Positions 42,391 to 51,261 are shown, counted from the first letter of the stretch. The stretch is DNA of 64,000 nucleotides from Streptomyces hyderabadensis (GCF_020404845.1 NZ_JAIOJZ010000003.1:124001-188000); one strand, 5' to 3'. Numbers and translations are program-made. The notes: a model not told the origin generated them from the letters alone.

Positions 42391-42428
42391 CCCGACCGCT
42401 GGCGACGGGGGATGCGCCAGCGGTCGGG
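42391..42428 (-). terminator. Terminator of the STAND/WD40 gene
   Basis: A 14-bp perfect stem (CCCGACCGCTGGCG and complement) with a 10-base loop. Read leftwards it runs into TCTTTTGCTG, a U-rich tract, about 95 bases past the WD40 stop codon. Confidence 0.75.
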
Positions 42429-42521
42429 CTGTGGCCAAGGCTAACAAGGCCGGGTGTCCGGTGGGTGCCGACTGGTCGGTCGGGAGTCGGGGATGTGACA
42501 GGGATCACGTGCTTGGTGGTG

Positions 42522-45500
42522 TCACCGGTCGCACGGCGGCTCGTAGTCCAGGCGCGGCAGGTACTCGTGCCACTTCTCCTCGGTCAGCACACCCCGGGTG
42601 GCCGAGCAGATGCGGTCGATGGCATCGTCCACGCCCAGGCTCCACAGCCGGACGGTGTCCGTGCCGCTGGAGACCCCGAGCATGTGGCGGACGGGGCTGA
42701 AGGACAGGAAGCTGCCCGTCTTGGCGTTGGGACTCATCGCCTGGCCGATGGGGGCGGCCTCGGCGGGGTCGGTGACGCTCCACAGCCGCACCGTGTTGTC
42801 GTTGGCGCCGCTGGCCAGCGTGGTGCCGTCCCGGCCGAACGTCAGCGACACCACCGAGTCGGTGTGCCCCGCGAGCGTGGCCTCCGGCCCCGACGTCCCG
42901 CCCGGCCCGCCGGTGTCCCAGAGCCGGACCGTGCCGTCGTCGCTGCCGCTGGCCAGCGTGCGGCCGTCCGGGCTGTAGGCGAGGACGTTGACGGGGCCGA
43001 GGTGCCCGGTACGGGGCGCCCCGAGACGAGTGGCGTGCGCGGGGTCGGTGACGTCCCAGAGGCGTACGGCGTCGTCGGCGCCGCCGCTGGCGAGGGTGCG
43101 GCCGTCCGGGCTGAACGCGAGGGTGTTGACGTACCCCGTGTGTCCGGAGAGCGGCTTGCCCAGCCGACGGGGGTGGGACGGGTCGGCGGCGTTCCACAGT
43201 TGGATGGTGCGGTCGTCGTGGGCCGTGGCCAGCGTGCGGCCGTCGGGGCTGAACGCCAGCGTGTCGGGGCCCGCGTACCGGGTGCGCAGTGCCACGGGCG
43301 GTCCGTGGGCCTTGGGCCGGGCCGGGTCCGCGACGTCCCACAGTTGCAGCGCGCGGCCCCCCACGAGCACCGCGAGCGTCCTGCCGTCCGGGGAGAACAC
43401 CAGGGACCGGATGTCCCCCTCCCCCGGCCGGAAGGGGGCGCTCAGCGACGCGGGCCGGGCGGGGTCGGCCACGTTCCACAGCCGGACGCGGCCGTCGCGG
43501 GCCGCGGTGGCCAGTACCTGCCCGTCCGGGCGGAAGGCCCCGATACGGCCGATCATGTCCGACGTCGGCAGCGACCACAGCCGGACCTTGCTGTCGCCGC
43601 TGCCGGTGGCGAGGGTGTCGCCGTCGGGGCTGAAGCCGAGGGCGTACATCTCCCCGCTGCCGCCGGCGAGGGGCACGCCGACCTGTGAGGGGTAGGCCGG
43701 GTCGCTGACGTTCCACAGGGTCGCCGTACTGTCCGCGCTGCTCGCGGCGAGCATCGCGCCGTCGGGGCTGAACGCCACCGCCCACACCGGTCCGCTGTGC
43801 CCGGTGAGCGGTGCGCCGACGGGCTTGGCCCCGGCCGGATCGGTCACGTCCCACAGCCGTACGGTGTCGTCCGCGCTGCCGCTGGCGACAGTGCGGCCGT
43901 CGGGGCTGAAGGCCACGGAGTGCACCAGACCGCTGTGGCCGGCCAGCGGTGTGCCGACGGGCTTGGCCCCGGCCGGGTCGGTGACGTCCCAGAGGTGGAC
44001 CTTGTCGTCGTCGCCGCCGGCGGCGAGGGTGTGGCCGTCGGGGCTGAACGCCACCGAGCGCACCGCCGCGGTGGGGCCGGTCAGGGTGTCGAGCGCCTCG
44101 GGCCGGCCCGGGTCGGCCACGTCCCACAGGCGTACGGCGTGGTCGTCGTGGGCGGAGGCCAGGGTGTGGCCGTCCGGGCTGAAGGCGAGCAGGTAGACGG
44201 TGCCGCCGTGACCGGCCAGGGGGGCGCCGAGCGGGCGTGGGCGGCCGGGGTCCCGCACGTCCCAGAGCCGGATCGTGCCGTCGTCCGAGGCACTGGCCAG
44301 CGTTCGGCCGTCCGGGCTGAACACCGCGGTGCTCACCCAGCTGCGGTGTCCGGTGAGGGGCTTTCCCAGCTGCTTGGGCCGCGCGGGGTCCGATACGTCC
44401 CAGAGCCGGACGGTCCGGTCGTAGCTGGCCGTCGCCAGGGTCCGCCCGTCGGGGCTGAACGAGGTGAGGTAGACGGCGCCCGTGTGCCCGAGGAGCGGGG
44501 TGGCCAGGGGGGCGTTCACGATCGAGATCAGCCGGTTCCTGACGTCCTCGTCGTCCGGGCGCAGGCGGTGTGCGGCCAGGTCGAGCTGGGCCGACAGGGA
44601 CGGGTCCGTGTCCTCGACCCGGTCCGCTTCGGCGACCACCTGCTCGAACACGGCGTCGTTGCGCTGCTGCCAGGCGAGCACCGCCGAGCCGACGGCCACC
44701 AGGGCGAGGACGACCAGCGCCGACACCGCGGCCCGGCTGATCATGACGGTGCGCCGACGCAGCCGGACCGCGGCGGCCAGGAACTCCACCGCGCTGCGGG
44801 TCAGCAGGGTGTCGCCGGCCGACTTCGCCCAGCCGCTGGCCTGCTCCAGCCGGGAGCCCCGGTAGAGCAGTGCGGAGTCGCGGTCCGACTCCTCCCAGGC
44901 CAGCCCGTCCTCCTCCAGCCGCTGGCGCAGCAGGTTCCCGGCGCGGTCCTCGTCGATCCAGTCGCGCAGCCGGGGCCAGGCGTGCAGCAGCGCCTCGTGG
45001 GTGATCTCCACGGTGTCCGCGTCGAGCGTCACCAGCCGGGCCCGCACCAGTGCTTCCAGGGACTCCTCGGTCTTGCCGGGGTCCCCCGACTCCTCGGCCA
45101 GCCGGCGCCGGGTACTGCGCCTGCGGGTGGCCTGGGTGTCCTCGCTCAGCCGGACCAGCCTGAGCAGCAGCAGCCGCGCGGCCGTGCGGGCCGCCGGGTC
45201 CAGACCGGACCAGGCCCGCTCGGCGGTCGCGGCCACCGCGCCCTGGATGCCGCCCGCCGCGCGGTACCCGGCCAGGGTCAGCCGGCCCGCCTTGCGCCGC
45301 TGCCAGGTCGCGAGCAGGGCGTGGGAGAGGAGCGGCAGCACGCCCGCGTCGTGTGCGCCCTGCGGTCCGTCGGTGCTCACCTCGCGGACGATCAGCTCGG
45401 CGAGCCCCGGTTCGAGCTCCATGCCGACGGCCCTGGCCGGAGCGGTCACCGCCTCGCGCAGTTCCGTGGTGGTCAGCGGCCCGAGCACCATGTGCCGGTG

Positions 45501-47054
45501 CTGCAGCGCGTCGGCCAGCTCGGGGTAGCGCAGGCACCGGTCGTAGAAGTCGGCGCGTACGCCCAGGGTCACCAGCACCGGGGGCGGGTCCCCGCCGGTG
45601 CCGGGGGTGCAGGCGGCCTGGAGCAGCCGGATGAACACGCGCCGGTCGGCCTCGTCGGCGCAGAGGGTGAAGAGCTCCTCGAACTGGTCCACGATGACGA
45701 CCGGAGGGGCGGCTGCGGGGGCATCGGAGGTTGCCTGGTCGTCGTTGCTGTCGCTGTTGTCGCTGCTGTTGGTGTTGCTGCTGTTGCCGGTGTTGTCGCG
45801 GTCGTTCGGGTGGCGGTTCCGGTCCCCCTGGTCGCTCAGGCCTGCCCGTTCGGGCCGTCCGGGTCGGCCGAGTCGGCCCGCCTGGGCGCGATCGGCGTCC
45901 TCGGAGTACAGCCCAGCCCGGTCGTCCCGGCCTTTCTGGCCCGTCCGCGTCGCCGGGCCGGTCCGGTCGCCCTGATCTCCGCTGCCCGGCTTCTTCGGAT
46001 CCTCCGGACCCTCCGGGCCGGATGGTCCGGGGGATTCGCCTGGTCCGCCTGGTACTGCTGGTCCGGCTGATCCTCTCGGATCGCCCGGTCCGTCCGTCCT
46101 GTCTGGTCCACCCGGTCCATCTTGTTTGCCCGTTCCGACCGTTCCGCCTGTTCCGCCCGGTCGGGACGGGCGTTCCGGGGAAGCCGCCCCAGCTGTCCCA
46201 GCCGCCCCGGCCGCCCACTCCGCGAAGGCGGCCCTGGCCGCGTCCTCCGTGCGTGGGTCGCCCGTGGTCCGGTCCTCGGGGGAGCCCGGCTCCGGGGCCG
46301 GCGTCTCCCGGGCCGCCGCCTCCCTTATGGCGGCGACGACGGGCGCGAGCTGCGGTACCAGGCGGGTCAGCTCGCCGAGCGGGTCGGCCCCCGGCACGAG
46401 GTGGAGCACCCGTCCGGGCGGCGAGTCCCAGGCGCCCGGCGTACCGGTGCGCAGCGCGGGTACCAGGCCGGCGTTCAGCAGGGAGGACTTCCCCGCCCCG
46501 GAGGCGCCCACGAGCATGACCAGGCCGCCGGTCTCCCGCGTCGCGTGGAGCTGGGCGACCAGCGCCCGGGTGCTCCGCTCCCGGCCGAAGAACCAGTCGG
46601 CGTCCTGCCGCCGGTAGGCGGCCAGGCCACGGTAGGGGCAGATCCCGCCGGTGGCCGGCGGAGCCTCGGCCGGGGCCTGTTCCGCGGCCGCGGGCGGCGC
46701 CGGGCGTTCACCGGTCGGGTCGGCCAGCGCCCGCTCCCACAGGCGCTGCCACTGGGCCAGGTCGTAGAGGCCTGCGGAGACCGGTACGGGCCGTGCGCGT
46801 CGCGCCTGGGGTATGAGGACGTGCAGGACGGCCGCGAGGGCGGGAAACTGGGCGGGCACGTTCTTGGCCCGCCGCCAGTCGCTGATCCGCTGGGCGGAGA
46901 CCCGTACGGGCCGCCCTCGTTCGTCGACCCGCTGGAGCCGGACGACGGCCTCGGACACACGTTTGAGAGGAGGGTTGCCGGCCTCCCTGTACAGCAGTGC
47001 GAGGCGTTCTGCGAAGGCCGTGCGTGCCCCTGAGTCGAAACTCAAGGTCTCCAC
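42522..47054 (-). CDS. STAND-type NTPase with 14 WD40 repeats, membrane anchor and collagen-like insertion
   Basis: 1510 residues. An N-terminal helical, possibly HTH-like domain (AQRISDWRRAKNVPAQFPAL) precedes the NTPase: FFGRERSTRALVAQL, Walker A GASGAGKS (183-190), Walker B VVIVDQFEEL (452-461). Between them, about residues 288-448, lies a Gly/Pro/Asp-rich and then Asn/Ser-rich insertion. A winged-helix part (HEALLHAWPRLRDWI), one helix (about 768-796) and 14 WD40 repeats (about 848-1480, two seven-bladed propellers) follow, ending YEPPCDR. Such proteins are signal or conflict sensors; the trigger is unknown. The GTG start is uncertain, as its AAGGA lies too close. It runs head-on to replication. 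Confidence 0.88.
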   Translation of the reverse strand: METLSFDSGARTAFAERLALLYREAGNPPLKRVSEAVVRLQRVDERGRPVRVSAQRISDWRRAKNVPAQFPALAAVLHVLIPQARRARPVPVSAGLYDLAQWQRLWERALADPTGERPAPPAAAEQAPAEAPPATGGICPYRGLAAYRRQDADWFFGRERSTRALVAQLHATRETGGLVMLVGASGAGKSSLLNAGLVPALRTGTPGAWDSPPGRVLHLVPGADPLGELTRLVPQLAPVVAAIREAAARETPAPEPGSPEDRTTGDPRTEDAARAAFAEWAAGAAGTAGAASPERPSRPGGTGGTVGTGKQDGPGGPDRTDGPGDPRGSAGPAVPGGPGESPGPSGPEGPEDPKKPGSGDQGDRTGPATRTGQKGRDDRAGLYSEDADRAQAGRLGRPGRPERAGLSDQGDRNRHPNDRDNTGNSSNTNSSDNSDSNDDQATSDAPAAAPPVVIVDQFEELFTLCADEADRRVFIRLLQAACTPGTGGDPPPVLVTLGVRADFYDRCLRYPELADALQHRHMVLGPLTTTELREAVTAPARAVGMELEPGLAELIVREVSTDGPQGAHDAGVLPLLSHALLATWQRRKAGRLTLAGYRAAGGIQGAVAATAERAWSGLDPAARTAARLLLLRLVRLSEDTQATRRRSTRRRLAEESGDPGKTEESLEALVRARLVTLDADTVEITHEALLHAWPRLRDWIDEDRAGNLLRQRLEEDGLAWEESDRDSALLYRGSRLEQASGWAKSAGDTLLTRSAVEFLAAAVRLRRRTVMISRAAVSALVVLALVAVGSAVLAWQQRNDAVFEQVVAEADRVEDTDPSLSAQLDLAAHRLRPDDEDVRNRLISIVNAPLATPLLGHTGAVYLTSFSPDGRTLATASYDRTVRLWDVSDPARPKQLGKPLTGHRSWVSTAVFSPDGRTLASASDDGTIRLWDVRDPGRPRPLGAPLAGHGGTVYLLAFSPDGHTLASAHDDHAVRLWDVADPGRPEALDTLTGPTAAVRSVAFSPDGHTLAAGGDDDKVHLWDVTDPAGAKPVGTPLAGHSGLVHSVAFSPDGRTVASGSADDTVRLWDVTDPAGAKPVGAPLTGHSGPVWAVAFSPDGAMLAASSADSTATLWNVSDPAYPSQVGVPLAGGSGEMYALGFSPDGDTLATGSGDSKVRLWSLPTSDMIGRIGAFRPDGQVLATAARDGRVRLWNVADPARPASLSAPFRPGEGDIRSLVFSPDGRTLAVLVGGRALQLWDVADPARPKAHGPPVALRTRYAGPDTLAFSPDGRTLATAHDDRTIQLWNAADPSHPRRLGKPLSGHTGYVNTLAFSPDGRTLASGGADDAVRLWDVTDPAHATRLGAPRTGHLGPVNVLAYSPDGRTLASGSDDGTVRLWDTGGPGGTSGPEATLAGHTDSVVSLTFGRDGTTLASGANDNTVRLWSVTDPAEAAPIGQAMSPNAKTGSFLSFSPVRHMLGVSSGTDTVRLWSLGVDDAIDRICSATRGVLTEEKWHEYLPRLDYEPPCDR

Positions 47055-47424
47055 TCCTTACTTCCCCCGCACCTGGACGTCCGGACCGGAAAACTCACTC
47101 TATACGGCTGACCTGCGGCTACAGGGGGGCCGTGGCTCCGGAACCTCCTCTGCGGCGACCACGGGTGGCAGGATCGCGTCGCAGTGGCGAGGCAGCCCCG
47201 CGGCACCCGGACAGGTCAGCGGCTCAGCACTTGGACAGCCACACCATGAGGCCGCATGTTCTCGGTCAGCTTTCGGTGGCCCGTCCCTCCCCGACCCGGT
47301 CCGGTACCGCCCCGCGAAGAACGGCGCCGGCATGGTTTGGCACCGGTCCCCACGAGGGGAGGGACCGGAGCCAAGCCATGCCGACGCGCACGTGCGGACA
47401 GCGCGGCCGTCGCGACCGCCGTCG
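47055..47424. other. Gap between the WD40 gene and the small membrane protein gene
   Basis: 370 bases without a convincing gene. It holds a leftward -10-like TATAGA near 47098-47103 for the WD40 gene and the long inverted repeat described separately. Confidence 0.5.
47330..47381 (-). terminator. Long inverted repeat, probable terminator
   Basis: Two 21-base arms (GCATGGTTTGGC, then CCGGTCCC) pair with one A-A mismatch and one wobble around a 10-base loop. It lies 44 bases past the end of the leftward gene at 47425. Confidence 0.65.
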
Positions 47425-47988
47425 TCAGTCCCCGGCGGCCGGCCGGCGTGCGGGCGGGACCAGCAGATCGCGCTCGGGGTGCTTCTCGCCGGTGACGCCG
47501 CCCCGGATGCCGAGATCGGCCCTGGCGTCCTCGTGGAAGGCGTTGATGGCGCGGAACGCCGCCCGGTGCCGCTCCCGCCACTCCGCCAGGCTGCCGTCGA
47601 TCCGGCCGGTCGCCTGCCAGTCGATCTCGGCCAGCACCACGTTCAGCTCGTGCCCGGACTCGATGGCCTCGTCCCCGCCGAGCAGCATGACCCGCTCGAA
47701 GGCCGACCCCCAGCGCCGGCTCGCCTCCGCCAGGTCGTCGCGCAGCTCCTCCTCGCTGCGGTGACTCTCGCGCAGCCCCGCCCGCGCCTCGTACAGCGGC
47801 ACGGAGGCGGCGATCCTCAGCTTGGCGGCGTCCACGTACTCCCCGTAGGCGTCGACCTTCTTGTCGTCCCACCGCGTGAGCAGCCGATGGCGGTTCCTGC
47901 TCCGCTCCATCAGGTAGTTCGTGACGTGTGTGGTCAGCGCGCCGAGCAGTACGGCCGCGATGGTCACGAGTTGCTCGCCGGTCCCCAC
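47425..47988 (-). CDS. Membrane-anchored helical protein of unknown function
   Basis: 187 residues. One N-terminal hydrophobic segment (LVTIAAVLLGALTTHVTNYL) is followed by a basic stretch (ERSRNRHRLLTRWDDKK) and a long, mostly helical, charged cytoplasmic region (YGEYVDAAKLRIAAS, ELRDDLAEASRRWGSAFERV) of possible coiled-coil character. This pattern is common among Streptomyces proteins without assigned function. The GTG start has GGGGGA upstream. It is transcribed as a single gene, divergent from the ferredoxin gene. Confidence 0.7.
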   Translation of the reverse strand: MGTGEQLVTIAAVLLGALTTHVTNYLMERSRNRHRLLTRWDDKKVDAYGEYVDAAKLRIAASVPLYEARAGLRESHRSEEELRDDLAEASRRWGSAFERVMLLGGDEAIESGHELNVVLAEIDWQATGRIDGSLAEWRERHRAAFRAINAFHEDARADLGIRGGVTGEKHPERDLLVPPARRPAAGD

Positions 47989-48153
47989 ACCGTCCCCCAG
48001 TCACAACTCCGCCCCGCAGGATTGTCGGACGATCTTACGAGCATCGGCGCACAGGGACCAACAGGCGGGCGGGGAGGGCGGGTTCAGGATGCCGATCCGT
48101 GGGCAGGCAGGTCGTGAAGGCAGGCTCCGAAACCGACCGCCGCTGGAGTGCGC

Positions 48154-48360
48154 ATGAGGATCTCCGTCGACCCCGAGCAGTGTTACGGCTCCGGCGACTG
48201 CGTCCACCGGGCCCCTGCCGTCTTCACCCAGGTGGACGGGCTCGGCGCCGTCATACCCGGGCGGGAGCACGACGTCGACGCCCCCCGGGTGCGGGAGGCC
48301 GCCGAGGGGTGCCCGTCCGCCGCGATCACCATCACGCGCACGGAAACGGAAGCGCTCTGA
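48154..48360 (+). CDS. Small ferredoxin, probably [3Fe-4S] type
   Basis: 68 residues. Cys10 and Cys16 in CYGSGDC and Cys53 in GCPSAAI give the C-x5-C...C-P pattern of the single-cluster ferredoxins that feed cytochrome P450s. An in-frame GTG two codons upstream (48148) is an alternative start; TGGAG precedes both. No P450 or reductase is adjacent: the next gene is a methyltransferase, which either overlaps or directly abuts it, so the two are probably co-transcribed. Confidence 0.88.
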   Translation: MRISVDPEQCYGSGDCVHRAPAVFTQVDGLGAVIPGREHDVDAPRVREAAEGCPSAAITITRTETEAL

Positions 48361-49304
48361 CGCCGAGCACCCGGGGCGGGCCGAGTGCCGCCGTCGCCGA
48401 GGCCCTGGCCGGCCTCGCGGTCCGGTACGTGCGAAACGGACCCGGCACCCTCGGCAAGGCGGCCCTCGCCACCCGCTGGCTGAACCCGCGGCTGCGCGAG
48501 CAGCCCCGCCGGGCCGTCGTCGAAGCGCGGACCGGCGAGCTGTTCGCCGTGGACACCCAGGACCTCATCCAGCGGTACCTGTACCTGTTCGGCGCCTGGG
48601 AGCCGCACCTGACGGGCTGGCTGCGGCGCCGGCTGCGGCCGGGGGACGGCTTCGTCGACGTGGGGGCCAACATCGGCGTCTTCAGCGTCCTGGCCGCCCG
48701 GCTCGTCGGTGCCCAGGGCCGGGTCGTCGCGATCGAGGCGTCGCCCGACCTCCACCGCCGCCTGGTCCGGAACGTCCGGCTCAACGACCTCGGCAACGTC
48801 CGCGCGCTCAACGCCGCCGTCTCGGACCGCGCCAGGACGCTGACCTTCGCGCTCGCCAGCTCACGGAACACGGGGGCGAACAGCATCGTCCCGTACGACG
48901 GGCCGGTGGAGTCCAGCTTCCGCGCGCGGGCCCGGCCGCTGCCGGAGCTGCTCGACGCGGCGGAGATCGCGACCGCCCGGGTGATCAAGATCGACGTCGA
49001 GGGCGCGGAGGGGAGCGTGGTGCGCGGTCTCGCGCCGGCGCTGGGCGCTCTGCGGCCCGACGCGGAGATCACGGTCGAGGTGTCGCCCGAGCGCATGACC
49101 CGGCTCGGGGACCGCGTCGACGACCTGCTCGCGGTGCTGCGGGACGCCGGGTTCCACGTCTACCGGCTGGCCAACGACTACGCACCCGGGAGCTACCCCC
49201 CGGCGCTCCGCGGCGCGCCCCGGCCGCCGGTCCGCCTGCGGGGGCCGGTGACCGAGGAGAGCGACCTGATCTTCTCGCGGGTCGACGCGGAACGGCTGCC
49301 CTGA
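48309..49304 (+). CDS. FkbM-family SAM-dependent methyltransferase
   Basis: Up to 331 residues. SAM motif I is FVDVGANIGVFSVLAARLVG, motif II-like VVAIEASPDLHRRL, and the FkbM hallmark VIKIDVEGAEGSVVRGL is present. The family usually O-methylates sugars or polyketides. The start is uncertain: GTG at 48309 overlaps the ferredoxin gene by 52 bases, GTG at 48429 would lose a well-conserved-looking N-terminus, and a CTG at 48357 overlapping the ferredoxin stop is possible. No biosynthetic cluster surrounds it. Confidence 0.82.
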   Translation: MPVRRDHHHAHGNGSALTPSTRGGPSAAVAEALAGLAVRYVRNGPGTLGKAALATRWLNPRLREQPRRAVVEARTGELFAVDTQDLIQRYLYLFGAWEPHLTGWLRRRLRPGDGFVDVGANIGVFSVLAARLVGAQGRVVAIEASPDLHRRLVRNVRLNDLGNVRALNAAVSDRARTLTFALASSRNTGANSIVPYDGPVESSFRARARPLPELLDAAEIATARVIKIDVEGAEGSVVRGLAPALGALRPDAEITVEVSPERMTRLGDRVDDLLAVLRDAGFHVYRLANDYAPGSYPPALRGAPRPPVRLRGPVTEESDLIFSRVDAERLP

Positions 49305-49652
49305 CCCGTCCGGCGCGCCCGGACCCTTCGCGCCCGGGCCCCGTACCCGGGTCTCCGGCTCCCCGTGCCCCCGTTTCCGGGCCCCGCTCCTGGGCCTCCG
49401 GCTCCTGTGCCCTTCGCTCCCGCGCCGCGCTGGGTCCCGCTCCCGGACCTTTCGCTCCCGGGCCCTGCTCCTGGCCCCCGCTCCCGCGCCCCCGCACCCG
49501 AATCCCTTGTCCCTGTGCCCCCGCGCCCGGACCCCTCGCTCCCGGGCCGCGCCCGGACCCTTCGCGCCCGGGCCGCGCGCCCCCGCGCCCATCGCTCCCG
49601 GCCTCCCCTCAGGGGCGCGCCGTGTGGGTCTCAGGGACGCGCCGTGCGGGAC
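49305..49652. repeat. C-rich low-complexity spacer with imperfect short repeats
   Basis: About 300 bases in which the plus strand is almost all C, G and T, built of degenerate CGCTCCCGGGCC-like units (clear from about 49310 to 49605). No gene is visible. Long frames exist on both strands but encode only Pro/Arg/Gly/Ala strings. Confidence 0.7.
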
Positions 49653-49673
49653 TCAGGGACGCAGGTGTGGGTC
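49609..49673 (+). repeat. 22-bp tandem repeat across the end of the glycosyltransferase gene
   Basis: Three consecutive copies of TCAGGGACGCGCCGTGxGGG type (22, 22 and 21 bases). The third copy encodes the last residues and stop codon of the leftward gene, so earlier copies look like slippage duplicates of its 3' end. Confidence 0.75.
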
Positions 49674-50462
49674 GCCGAGGCCCTCGGGGCCCTCTGGCAG
49701 ACGCCACTCGAAGGTCGCCAGCGCGCGCGCCCTGGCCTCGATCACCGCCATCCGGGCGGCGCGTTCCACGGGGTCCGCATGGGGCGCCTGGCCGGTCTCC
49801 TGGCCCTCCCACTTGCGGTAGAGCAGGCCGACCTCCGACGAGAACCAGCCCCGGCTCACGCCGCTCAGCGCCAGCAGCAGGCCGGTGTCCTCGGAGGCGG
49901 GCAGGGCCATCCAACCGCCGAGGGCGAGCAGCAGCTCGCGCCGGACGAGCAGGGTCGCCGGGTGGACCTGGGCGCGGAAGCCGTTCGCCTTCCAGAAGTC
50001 GAGCACCGCCCCGCGCTCGACCGGCCCGTGTGCCGGGTCGCCGGGGAAACCGGCCGTCGAGCCGTCGGGCAGCAGGTCCAGGACCCGCGAGGTCGCCCAC
50101 CCGAGCGACGGGTCGGCCTCCAGGGCGGCCAGGTCGCGCGCCAGGGCGCCCGGGGTGAGCCGGTCGTCGGCGTCCAGGACCTTCACGTACGGGCCGTCCG
50201 CGTGGGCCAGGGCCATCGTGCGCGCCACGCCGGGCCCGCCCTGCCGGCCGTGGCGGCCCTGGTGGAACACCACCCGCGGGTCGTCGGGCACGTACGGCCG
50301 GACGTCCTGCGTACGGCCGTCCTCCTGGATCACCCAGCGCCACTCCCAGCCGTCGGGCAGTTCCTGGGCGCACAGCGAGGCGTGGGCCTCGGGGAGGAAG
50401 GGGGCGGAGGGGCCGTGGACGGCCGTGACGATGATGACGCGCCGGTTCACGGCGGCACTCAC
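49653..50462 (-). CDS. Glycosyltransferase family 2-like protein
   Basis: 269 residues. The GT-A fold begins RRVIIVTAVHGPSAPFLPEA, with RTMALAHADGPYVKVLDADD, where DAD/DD is the metal-binding acid motif. Acceptor-side segments (ATLLVRRELLLALGGW, ASEDTGLLLAL) fit family 2. GTG at 50462 overlaps the gntR stop (GTGA); a second GTG at 50447 has better ribosome-site spacing. It is translationally coupled to gntR. The sugar and acceptor are unknown. Confidence 0.82.
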   Translation of the reverse strand: MSAAVNRRVIIVTAVHGPSAPFLPEAHASLCAQELPDGWEWRWVIQEDGRTQDVRPYVPDDPRVVFHQGRHGRQGGPGVARTMALAHADGPYVKVLDADDRLTPGALARDLAALEADPSLGWATSRVLDLLPDGSTAGFPGDPAHGPVERGAVLDFWKANGFRAQVHPATLLVRRELLLALGGWMALPASEDTGLLLALSGVSRGWFSSEVGLLYRKWEGQETGQAPHADPVERAARMAVIEARARALATFEWRLPEGPEGLGDPHLRP

Positions 50463-51247
50463 CACCTTTCCAGACGGGTCGTGAAGAGCAGTTCGGTGCG
50501 GTCGCCGGGCAGCGTGACGTCGGAGACGTCGACCACCCGGCCGTCGGTGTCGTACGAGGTCTTGCGCAGCAGGATCACCGACGTGCCCGGCGGCAGGTCC
50601 AGGGCCGCGGCCTCCTCCGGGGTCGGCGGGCGGGCGGTCAGCCGCTCCTCCACGCGGTCCAGTTCGATGCCCACGGTGCGGAGCTGGTGCTGGGTGCCGC
50701 CCGGCCAGGGCTCGTTGGCCTCGTCCAGGAGGTCCGGGTTGGCCGCGATCATGTCGCGGACGAGGTAGGAGGTCACGAGGTTGAAGGGGGCGGGCTCGGC
50801 CGAGTACCGCGTCCGGTAGACGCGTTGGAGGAGCACGGTGCCCTCCGGGACGCCGAAGGCCCCGGCCAGTTCCGCGGACGCCGCCTGTTCGCGGTACTCC
50901 GCGTGGAAGACGAGGTCGTCGGGCCGCAGGCCGGTGTCGCGCTCCGTGGCGCCCGTCTCGGCCCGCGTGGCCAGCGGGCGCCGGGCCCGGTCCTTCTCCC
51001 ACTGGTGCCGCCGGTTGTCCCGCACCGCCGGGGTGCGGGGCCGGCGGACGAAGGTGCCGAGGCCGTGCCGCTTGTCGATCAGGCCCTCGTCGCTCAGCAG
51101 CCGGAGCGCGTTCTGCACGGTCGGCACGCTGCGCCGGTAGTGGCGGGCCAGGTCGGCCTCCGAGGGCAGCCGGTCACCGGGGCGCCGCTCGCCCGCGCGG
51201 ATGGAGCGGCGCAGATCGTCCGCGATCACTTCGTAGGCCTTGGGCAT
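50459..51247 (-). CDS. GntR-family regulator, HutC/UTRA type
   Basis: 262 residues. An N-terminal winged helix (AYEVIADDLRRSIRAGERRP, LPSEADLARHYRRSVPTVQN) and a C-terminal UTRA ligand domain (about 95-260; LLRKTSYDTDGRVVDVSDV) are clear. An imperfect palindrome 15 bases upstream of the start is the likely autoregulatory operator. The downstream glycosyltransferase gene is translationally coupled, which suggests a sugar or amino-sugar effector; this is inference. RBS signals are weak. Confidence 0.9.
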   Translation of the reverse strand: MPKAYEVIADDLRRSIRAGERRPGDRLPSEADLARHYRRSVPTVQNALRLLSDEGLIDKRHGLGTFVRRPRTPAVRDNRRHQWEKDRARRPLATRAETGATERDTGLRPDDLVFHAEYREQAASAELAGAFGVPEGTVLLQRVYRTRYSAEPAPFNLVTSYLVRDMIAANPDLLDEANEPWPGGTQHQLRTVGIELDRVEERLTARPPTPEEAAALDLPPGTSVILLRKTSYDTDGRVVDVSDVTLPGDRTELLFTTRLERW

Positions 51248-51261
51248 GGCCGCAGGCTACA

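Noticed and set aside
45711..46193. Frameshift or pseudogene in the STAND gene at the low-complexity insertion
   Set aside because: The frame continues without stops and both flanking NTPase motifs are in the same frame with normal spacing to the rest of the domain.
42505..46218. Second 1237-codon frame on the same strand within the WD40 gene
   Set aside because: It is out of frame with clear WD40, Walker A and Walker B motifs and consists of Arg/Pro/Gly strings; it does not suggest a frameshift.
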